A stretch of DNA of 64,000 bases, taken from assembly GCA_963773835.1 (NCBI GenBank), contig CAVZCQ010000001.1:744001-808000 (forward strand), read 5' to 3'. Below, in pieces: positions 55,434-61,512 of the stretch. This stretch comes from JOPF136 sp963773835 (GTDB lineage Bacteria > Acidobacteriota > Terriglobia > Acidiferrales > UBA7541). Each line of letters opens with the position of its first letter. Position 1 is the first letter of the stretch. The translations under genes and the position numbers were made by a program. The notes below the pieces were generated by a model, which was not told where the DNA came from, did no database searches, and saw only the letters and a program-made list of their open reading frames with translations.

Positions 55434-56546
55434 GTGATTCCGTTTGAACCGCACCCGAGGCTGAAGAATCCGCATTGGATGACGCTAGCCGGACGGTATT
55501 GGCCGCGCAGCCTGGAGCGCCTCCCGCCCCCAGTTGAACGCTACTTTGAAGTCGAGCCGGGCATTCGCCTGCTGGCGCATTGCCACTGGCAGCGAGAGGC
55601 ATTGGCCAGTGGCCAGTGGCCAGTGGCTAGTGAGGAGGGGGAAGGAAAAAGCAGGTCCCTCACCCCGGCAAACGGCGTCGGGGTTCCCTTCGTCCGCGCT
55701 CAGGGCGGGCGGGATGACAGGCGGCGGAGTGCACCGACGCTGGTGATTGTGCACGGACTGGAGGGCTCGAGCGAATCGCGCTACGTGCTGGGCTTGGCGG
55801 AGAAGGCCTGGGTGGCGGGATTCCACGTGGTGCGCATGAACCAGCGCAACTGTGGCGGCACGGAAGCGCTGGCGCCCACGCTCTACAATTCCGGGCTTTC
55901 CGGGGACTATCGCGCCGTGGCGCGCGAATTGGCGGAGCAGGAGGGGTTGCGGGAGATTTTTCTCGCCGGGTTTTCGATGGGCGGAAATCTGGTGCTGAAA
56001 GCCGCGGGAGAGATGGGGAGAGAGGCACCACCGCCCAGCGCGTTTGCCGGCGTCGCGGCGGTGTGTCCCGCGCTGGACCTGGCGGCGTGCGTGGATGCGA
56101 TCCACGAGCCGCACAACTTTTTCTACGAGCGGTATTTTGTGCGCAATCTGATTAAACGCTACAGGCGGAAGGTGGAGCTCTTTCCGCAGCACTTTGCGCT
56201 GAACGGAGTGGGGAGCGTGCGCACGATTCGCGAGTTCGACGACCGGATTACGGCGCCGCTGTGCGGCTACGGGAATGCGGCCAACTATTACGACCGCGCC
56301 AGCGCGAAGCATGTGCTGGCCGCCATTGCTGTGCCCGCCCTGGTCATCACGGCGCAGGACGATCCCCTGGTGCCGCACGGGTCGGTGCGGCGGCCGGAAC
56401 TGCTGGCGAATTCGCGGATCACGCTGCTGGATCCCGAGCACGGCGGGCACTGCGCGTTCATCTCCCGGCATGGGGGAGGGGATGAACGATTCTGGGGGGA
56501 GTGCCGGATTGTGGAGTTCTGCAAGGAGCAGTCCTCGTTGTTGTAG
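55434..56546 (+). CDS. Alpha/beta hydrolase, YheT/ABHD1-like
   Basis: 370 aa, GTG start. The N-terminus (PHPRLKNPHWMTLAGRYWPR) and FEVEPGIRLLAHCHW fit YheT-type hydrolases. Nucleophile Ser181 in GFSMGGN, oxyanion strand VHGLEGSSES, Asp310 in AQDDPLVP and His339 in GGHCAF complete a plausible catalytic triad. Residues about 54-98 are not part of the fold: DNA 55593-55730 carries tandem TGGCCAGTGGCCAGTGG units and a CGCTCAGGGCGGGCGGGATGA segment like intergenic repeats, yet keeps the frame open. It lies in a loop before the VHG strand, so the enzyme may still fold. Substrate unknown. Confidence 0.85.
   Translation: MIPFEPHPRLKNPHWMTLAGRYWPRSLERLPPPVERYFEVEPGIRLLAHCHWQREALASGQWPVASEEGEGKSRSLTPANGVGVPFVRAQGGRDDRRRSAPTLVIVHGLEGSSESRYVLGLAEKAWVAGFHVVRMNQRNCGGTEALAPTLYNSGLSGDYRAVARELAEQEGLREIFLAGFSMGGNLVLKAAGEMGREAPPPSAFAGVAAVCPALDLAACVDAIHEPHNFFYERYFVRNLIKRYRRKVELFPQHFALNGVGSVRTIREFDDRITAPLCGYGNAANYYDRASAKHVLAAIAVPALVITAQDDPLVPHGSVRRPELLANSRITLLDPEHGGHCAFISRHGGGDERFWGECRIVEFCKEQSSLL
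55593..55730. repeat. Low-complexity/intergenic-type repeat inside a coding region
   Basis: Tandem GGCCAGT units at about 55602-55629, then a purine-rich run, then a segment with CGCTCAGGGCGGGCGGGATG. It has no counterpart in hydrolase relatives as I know them. Length stays a multiple of three relative to the flanking protein. Confidence 0.6.
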
Positions 56547-56716
56547 CGGCGCCCGCCGCACCCCCGTGTGTTTGCCGAGAATATTCTGCAACTTTTGCAG
56601 TGAGGCTGTGTTTCCAGTAGCGAGGCCGATCCGAAGGCCCGTGATCCTCACAGCCAGCGCCCTGCCGGGGTGAGGCAAGGCCGACCCGCCCAAGCGGGCC
56701 GGCGGGGAAGGAAGAA

Positions 56717-58102
56717 ATGAAACGAACGCGCTATTTCGCAGGACTGTGTGTGCTCATTCTCGGCGCCGGACTGATCGCCTGCTCGAGCAACAACACGAGC
56801 TCGAATTCCAATCAGAATCCGCCGCCCGCCACCGCGGCGGTGGCCGTGTACGGCCAGGACGCGCCGGTGGCCGGCGTGATTAAATTCCAGCTCACTCTGA
56901 TGAGTTTGACCGCCTCTGACGGGGTAAACACCACGACGCTGCTGAGCACACCGCAGACGGTGGATTTCGCGCGGCTCACCGGGCTGCGCACTCTGCTGGA
57001 CCTGAACACGGCGCCTCCCGGCTCGTACACGAGCGTGACGCTGAACATCGCCAGCCCTGTAATCGGTTACATCGACACGACCACGAATCCGCCGAGCGTC
57101 ACCATGCTGAACGGAACGCTCACTACGTCCAGCATCACCGTGCTGATGAATCCGCCGCTCGTGCTCACGAATTCGGACCTGAACGGGCTGCGGCTGGATT
57201 TTGACATGCGCCAGTCGCTGCAGGTCAACCTGCAGGGCCAGATTACCGGCACGGTCGTGCCCACGTTCGACATCCGCCAGGTGAATCCCGACCACGCCGA
57301 GGCCGAAATCGACGATTTGCGGGGCGGGGTGGTGTCGGTCAACACCTCGAATCAATCGTTTGTGATGCAGATACCGAACGGCCGGCAGATCACGGTGCAA
57401 ATAGGCGCGAGCACGACAACGGACAGCGGGGACGACCTGACCACATTCAATACGAACACCATCGTGGAGGTTTCGGGTGAGTTCAACCGCACCACCATGG
57501 TCCTCGATGCCGACGAGGTTTCCGTGCTCTCGCAGGACCATTTTGCCGCCAGCGGCATCATCACCAACGTGCAGACGTCCACGGCATCGGACACCATGAT
57601 CGGGATGTTTGTCCGTGACGCGCTCCCCGCCAATCCGGCCTTTTCGCCGGGCACGATCAATCCTTTCGACCTGCCGAGCAACGCGAGGTACATGATCTGC
57701 CGGCTGAACCTGCCGATCACGCAGCTCCTGTTCAACAGCTCGAACCTGATCACCGGGCAGAGCATCACGGTGGGCGGCTCGATCAGCAGTTCCTCGCTGA
57801 CCGTCAAGCGCGTGGTGCTCCACCGACAGGGCGTGTTTGGGCCCTGGGTGGTGGGGAGCACGATGGTGCAGAACGGCAACACCGGAACATTTCAAATCAC
57901 CGAGCAGGGCATCGTGGGGGTGCTGCTCAACAACACCGCGCTCACCGTGCTGATCTCGAATGCGACCCAATTCAACGGCCTGAGCGGCCTCAGCGCGCTT
58001 TCGGGCAACCAGCCGATTCCCCTGCATGTCGTGGGATTGCTGCTCCAGGATCCCGCGACGGGCGGGCCCGTGTTGGTGGCCAACCGCGTCACCACTCCGT
58101 AG
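56717..58102 (+). CDS. DUF4382-like lipoprotein
   Basis: 461 aa with a lipoprotein signal: hydrophobic core and lipobox L-I-A-Cys22, so it would be anchored to a membrane face outside the cytoplasm. After a Ser/Asn linker a beta-rich domain (about 38-190) has the DUF4382 pattern (VYGQDAPVAGVIKFQLTLMSLTAS, PPGSYTSVTLNI). A second beta domain (about 195-300, GGVVSVNTSNQSFVMQIPNGRQITVQIGAST) resembles DUF5666. No catalytic residues are seen. GGGGAAGGAAG precedes the ATG. Followed by a very strong terminator, so it is likely a well-expressed single gene. Confidence 0.82.
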   Translation: MKRTRYFAGLCVLILGAGLIACSSNNTSSNSNQNPPPATAAVAVYGQDAPVAGVIKFQLTLMSLTASDGVNTTTLLSTPQTVDFARLTGLRTLLDLNTAPPGSYTSVTLNIASPVIGYIDTTTNPPSVTMLNGTLTTSSITVLMNPPLVLTNSDLNGLRLDFDMRQSLQVNLQGQITGTVVPTFDIRQVNPDHAEAEIDDLRGGVVSVNTSNQSFVMQIPNGRQITVQIGASTTTDSGDDLTTFNTNTIVEVSGEFNRTTMVLDADEVSVLSQDHFAASGIITNVQTSTASDTMIGMFVRDALPANPAFSPGTINPFDLPSNARYMICRLNLPITQLLFNSSNLITGQSITVGGSISSSSLTVKRVVLHRQGVFGPWVVGSTMVQNGNTGTFQITEQGIVGVLLNNTALTVLISNATQFNGLSGLSALSGNQPIPLHVVGLLLQDPATGGPVLVANRVTTP

Positions 58103-58130
58103 CCTGACAATTTCTCCTGCATGCCCCCAC

Positions 58131-58175
58131 ACAGGTGCGGCGCCGTTTTTCCGACGGCGCCGCACCTGTTTTTTT
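58131..58175 (+). terminator. Strong intrinsic terminator
   Basis: 16-bp perfect stem (58131-58146 with 58154-58169), 7-nt loop, then seven T (58169-58175). Ends the lipoprotein transcript. Confidence 0.93.
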
Positions 58176-58257
58176 GCCTGCGACGCGGGGGGCTCAGCCG
58201 GGATGCGACTGTGGAGCAGGCGTAAGTCCGGTGTGGCAGAAAAACCACAGGAGAGAA

Positions 58258-58986
58258 TTACTCCGAGCGGGACGCGATCACGTATCCTTTTTCGGATTTG
58301 ATTTCGACTTCAAATGGCGGGCGAATCCCGGGTCCCGCCGCCACCTTTCCACGAATCCACACGCCCGAGGCGCTGCCCAAAGCGAGCGGGTCGTACACAA
58401 CCTGCGTGCAGGAATCCACCACCATGGGATGCGAAGCCGCATAACCGTATTCATGGCGGATTTTCCCGAGGTCGGTCTCCAGTTCCAGTTCGCACCGCCC
58501 ATAGGGCGCCACGGCGAGCAGTCCCCAGTATCCGGGCGCGGAAGGGAGACGGATGACCATCCCCACTGCCGATTCTCCCGTCAGCCTGCGAAATCGGAAT
58601 TTCACCACGGTCCAGGGTTTGGCCATTTCTGCCACCGTGGCCACGGGCCCGGGAGCATCGGGGAGCGGAATTTCCGCGTTTCCAGCCGTCGCGGAGCTGG
58701 CCGGCGTTGCTGTAGTGGCCGCCGTGGGAAGCACCACCGGGGCGGGGAGCGGAGCCGGTTTCATCCCATGCCATGCGAGCGTGGCGCCGGCCAGCAGCAC
58801 GAGCGCGCCTATGCCAGCGCCGGCCATGACCGTCGGCGACTGCCAGGCCGGCGGCCCGGAAGGCCGCACCGGTTTTGCCTTCTGCTCCTCTTTTTTCTGT
58901 TTGTCTTCAGGCGGGCGCTGGGGCACACCCGGAATGACGGGATTTACGGGTTTGAACCGACTGTCCTTCTCAGCCGGGCCGGACAT
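58258..58986 (-). CDS. Single-pass membrane protein of unknown function
   Basis: 242 aa. A Pro/Lys-rich cytosolic N-terminus (about 1-50), one membrane helix (about 53-72, VMAGAGIGALVLLAGATLAW), an Ala/Thr/Pro linker, and a C-terminal beta-rich domain (about 120-242) with FRFRRLTGESAVGMVIRLPSAPGYWGLL and two Cys (GRCELE, DSCTQV) that could form a disulfide. Family not recognised. It starts 20 bases after the anti-sigma kinase gene and is likely co-transcribed with it. Confidence 0.65.
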   Translation of the reverse strand: MSGPAEKDSRFKPVNPVIPGVPQRPPEDKQKKEEQKAKPVRPSGPPAWQSPTVMAGAGIGALVLLAGATLAWHGMKPAPLPAPVVLPTAATTATPASSATAGNAEIPLPDAPGPVATVAEMAKPWTVVKFRFRRLTGESAVGMVIRLPSAPGYWGLLAVAPYGRCELELETDLGKIRHEYGYAASHPMVVDSCTQVVYDPLALGSASGVWIRGKVAAGPGIRPPFEVEIKSEKGYVIASRSE

Positions 58987-59006
58987 ACCACCCCCAGCTT
59001 CCGTCC

Positions 59007-59507
59007 CTACTTCTTACGCAGGTGAACTTCCGTTCCGCCGCGCTCCCAGCGCACTTCGTCCATCAGCATGTTCATCAGGAAAATGCCCCGGCCGTGCTCA
59101 GCCAGTATATTTTCGGCGACCAGAGGGCTCTGAACGCTCAGCGGGTCAAACCCTTTTCCCGGGTCGCGCACGATGATCAGGATTCCGCCGCCATCCTCGC
59201 AGGCCACCGTGCATTCCACGCGCTTTTCGGGGTCCGACTGGCAGCCGTGCAGGACGGCATTGGCCAGCGCCTCGCGCAGGGCCATTTCAATCTCAAATCC
59301 CTTTCCGTCCGCAGGGTTGTGGTCCTGAAGCAGCAGCATCACCTGGTCGGTGAAGAGGGAGATGGCGTCGGCGTCCGCGGCGATCAGGGCGCTCAGCCGG
59401 CGGTCCAGCCGGTGCGCGTCGAATTCACGAAACGTATGAGCGGACGGGGTCGCTTCTGCCATGCTGGTTGGCACAGGACATCCCTCAGCCCCGCGCGCGG
59501 CTTCCAT
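59007..59507 (-). CDS. RsbW-like anti-sigma factor / serine kinase (HATPase)
   Basis: 166 aa. GHKL ATPase fold: N box Glu79-Ala-Leu-Ala-Asn83 (ALREALANAVLHG), G1 box DPGKGFDP around Asp115, and G2 box GRGIFLMNML around residue 140. Such proteins bind a sigma factor or phosphorylate an STAS antagonist. No sigma factor or STAS gene is beside it, so its partner is unknown. Start uncertain: the ATG at 59507 or one at 59462, neither with a clear ribosome binding site. Directly upstream of the membrane protein gene at 58258-58986. Confidence 0.85.
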   Translation of the reverse strand: MEAARGAEGCPVPTSMAEATPSAHTFREFDAHRLDRRLSALIAADADAISLFTDQVMLLLQDHNPADGKGFEIEMALREALANAVLHGCQSDPEKRVECTVACEDGGGILIIVRDPGKGFDPLSVQSPLVAENILAEHGRGIFLMNMLMDEVRWERGGTEVHLRKK

Positions 59508-59620
59508 GATAGGGGGATTGCCCGCCGGGGAACAATGGTACGAACGTAATTCCTAAGCGAATCGGTCAGCGGGGCTACGCGGTCTCCCGATGGCACAGCC
59601 GGAGCGTTCCGGCCTGCGCT

Positions 59621-60016
59621 TCAGGCGTTGCCCCCGATGGCGGCAGTCCGTGCGGCATACTCTCCCACTGCGGCATCCATCACCCGGGAATGCAGGCGCG
59701 CGGGTTCCCCGGCCTGCTGGTGCAAGTATTCGTGCACGTTGGCCAGCGCAGTGATGAGTTCGGTCACCCCTTCGCGGTACTGCTCTTCGGAATCTCGCAC
59801 CAGGGCCTTCAGCGCCATTTTCACATCTTCGAACATCCATTCGAATGCTTCGGGTTCCAGCGGCAGTTCTTTCTGGATGGATTCGACGGCGCGACGCGCG
59901 CGGCCATAAGTGCCCTCCACGAAATGGTCCAGGCAATGGCCGTCCTCGCGCAGAGCGCGCGGGACGTGCTGGTTGCACCCTTCGACCCGGCAAAGTGCTG
60001 GTCCGCGGTCCGTCAT
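59621..60016 (-). CDS. Small protein with zinc-finger-like N-terminus
   Basis: 131 aa from the ATG at 60016, chosen for GGGAGGA upstream. The N-terminus has CRVEGCNQHVPRALREDGHCLDHF, a Cys-x4-Cys...Cys-x2-His pattern like short zinc knuckles. The rest is helical and acidic (ELPLEPEAFEWMFEDVKMALKALVRDSEEQ; TELITALANVHEYLHQQ). No family assigned. Possibly a regulator; alone between the RsbW-like gene and the DUF4097 gene. Confidence 0.65.
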   Translation of the reverse strand: MTDRGPALCRVEGCNQHVPRALREDGHCLDHFVEGTYGRARRAVESIQKELPLEPEAFEWMFEDVKMALKALVRDSEEQYREGVTELITALANVHEYLHQQAGEPARLHSRVMDAAVGEYAARTAAIGGNA

Positions 60017-60316
60017 GGTATCCTCCCTCAGAACGGCATAACAGGGTAGATAGGGCACGCCCGTGTCCAGGAATTTTCCTATCGTTATCACGTTGAATTT
60101 ACAGAGGTTAGCTAGGAAGGTGGGTGGGAAAATGTTTTCCATTGCCCATGCCCACGGGTGAAAAGGTGCCCATCTGGGAAGTCGCGGAATAACCTCGGGT
60201 TTGGCTGCTGGAGGCTCTCGCGTGGGAGTTGCGTGCACTGAAAGGCAGGGGCGAAAAGGCTATGGGGCGGGAAGGCAGCTTTGCGCCCAGTGGCGCTTCC
60301 CGCCCTGTGAGCTCAT
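60017..60316. other. Intergenic region before the zinc-finger gene
   Basis: About 300 bases without a gene. Contains the hairpin 60265-60305. No clear - strand promoter for the gene at 59621-60016 was found. Confidence 0.5.
60265..60305 (-). terminator. Hairpin terminator of the DUF4097 gene
   Basis: GGGCGGGAAG (60305-60296 on the - strand) pairs with CTTCCCGCCC (60274-60265), and inside it GCGCC pairs with GGCGC. TTTT follows about eight bases later. It lies 12 bases after the stop of the - strand gene. Confidence 0.5.
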
Positions 60317-61318
60317 CTAGCGAAGGTAAATCGAACCGGAAGACGTCCTGAGCGTAAGCAGCGGGCCGCCTGAACCGGCTCGCCCGTGGATGTCGTGGTG
60401 GCTGAGCGTGCCCTGCACGGTGATTTCGCGGTCGGTCTGGATTGTGCCGGAACCGGAATGCGCGTCCAGCTCGAACCCCGCGCCTTTTGGCAGCTCCACG
60501 GTGACGTTTCCGGAGCCGGTCCGCAAATTCCACTCGCCGTGCTGTTCGCCGCTGGCTTCGATGTCGCCGCTGCCGGTGGAGCCGCGCAGGGCTCCCCGGA
60601 CGCCCTTCGCGCGGATGTTCCCCGAGCCAGAGGAGGCTTCCACATCGCCCGGTCCGCTCAGCCCCACGCGGACGTTGCCGCTGCCCGACGACGCGCGCAG
60701 CGCGCCCGCCACGCCCTCTGCCGTGATGCTGCCGCTGCCGGAGCTGAGCCGGCCGCCGGCGCGCGCGTTGTGAAGCTCCACCTCGCCGGAACCTGCGCTG
60801 AGCTCCACTCTGCCGCCTGTGTCCTCCACGCAAATATTGCCGGAACCGGTGCGGCCGTTGATTTCGAGCTGCACACCGGAGGCGGAGAAATTGCCCGAGC
60901 CAGTCTGGGCGTCCAGGCGCGTGTGCGCCGGCACGCGGATTTCGTAGGAAATGCTGATGTTTCGATAGAGCTCGCTATCGTGGGTCTGGCCGATGCGGAT
61001 GGTGTTCCCGTCCTGCTCGATGGGCGGGTTCTTCTCGATTTCGCGGATGCGCTGCTCGGCGTCGGAACCGCCCTCCCAGTCGCCGTGGCCGCTGCGGATA
61101 TCCGCATGGATCACCACGCTGGACGAATCGCCCTGCTTCATGTGGATGTTGCCGGAGCCCGTGCGCACATCCACGGACACCGGCTCGGAAACTTTCAGTG
61201 TGCGGTCAAACGAACCTCGCGCATCGCTGCGCGGCGCTGCCCACGCACCAGCGGCAACCGCGGCTCCCAAAATTGCCGTCAATACGGCCTTTATGCCGAT
61301 ACCTGTTCTCGCGATCAT
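60317..61318 (-). CDS. DUF4097-type beta-solenoid exported protein
   Basis: 333 aa from the ATG at 61318 (AGGGGG upstream). Signal peptide to about residue 27 (AWAA). The body is a ladder of short beta-strands with SGSGNI/TGSGNI/SGSGEV turns repeated at least nine times (about 50-333), the hallmark of DUF4097 and related adhesin-like beta-solenoids. Function in bacteria is poorly known; it may be a surface or envelope protein. No catalytic residues. In the - strand run between secA and the zinc-finger gene. Confidence 0.85.
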   Translation of the reverse strand: MIARTGIGIKAVLTAILGAAVAAGAWAAPRSDARGSFDRTLKVSEPVSVDVRTGSGNIHMKQGDSSSVVIHADIRSGHGDWEGGSDAEQRIREIEKNPPIEQDGNTIRIGQTHDSELYRNISISYEIRVPAHTRLDAQTGSGNFSASGVQLEINGRTGSGNICVEDTGGRVELSAGSGEVELHNARAGGRLSSGSGSITAEGVAGALRASSGSGNVRVGLSGPGDVEASSGSGNIRAKGVRGALRGSTGSGDIEASGEQHGEWNLRTGSGNVTVELPKGAGFELDAHSGSGTIQTDREITVQGTLSHHDIHGRAGSGGPLLTLRTSSGSIYLR

Positions 61319-61439
61319 CTGTACCCCCTTCCCCCGTTCGCTATGGATACGCAACGGGCCGCCTGCCGGTTCCGGCCGGTTGCCTCTGCCAGCATTGGAC
61401 GCTTCTGCGGGACAGCGGTGAGCAATACGTGATGCGTAG

Positions 61440-61459
61440 GGGCACGGCATGCCGTGCCC
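61440..61459. repeat. 20-bp perfect palindrome in the secA downstream gap
   Basis: The arms GGGCACGGCA and TGCCGTGCCC meet without a loop, flanked by GTAGG and TTACGGG. I recall this palindrome as a widespread interspersed repeat in several phyla. It lies between secA and the DUF4097 gene and could also terminate secA weakly. Confidence 0.65.
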
Positions 61460-61512
61460 TTACGGGCTGCCACGCACGAATTGCCGGATGGCGAGGCGCC
61501 GGGCCGGGAGCC

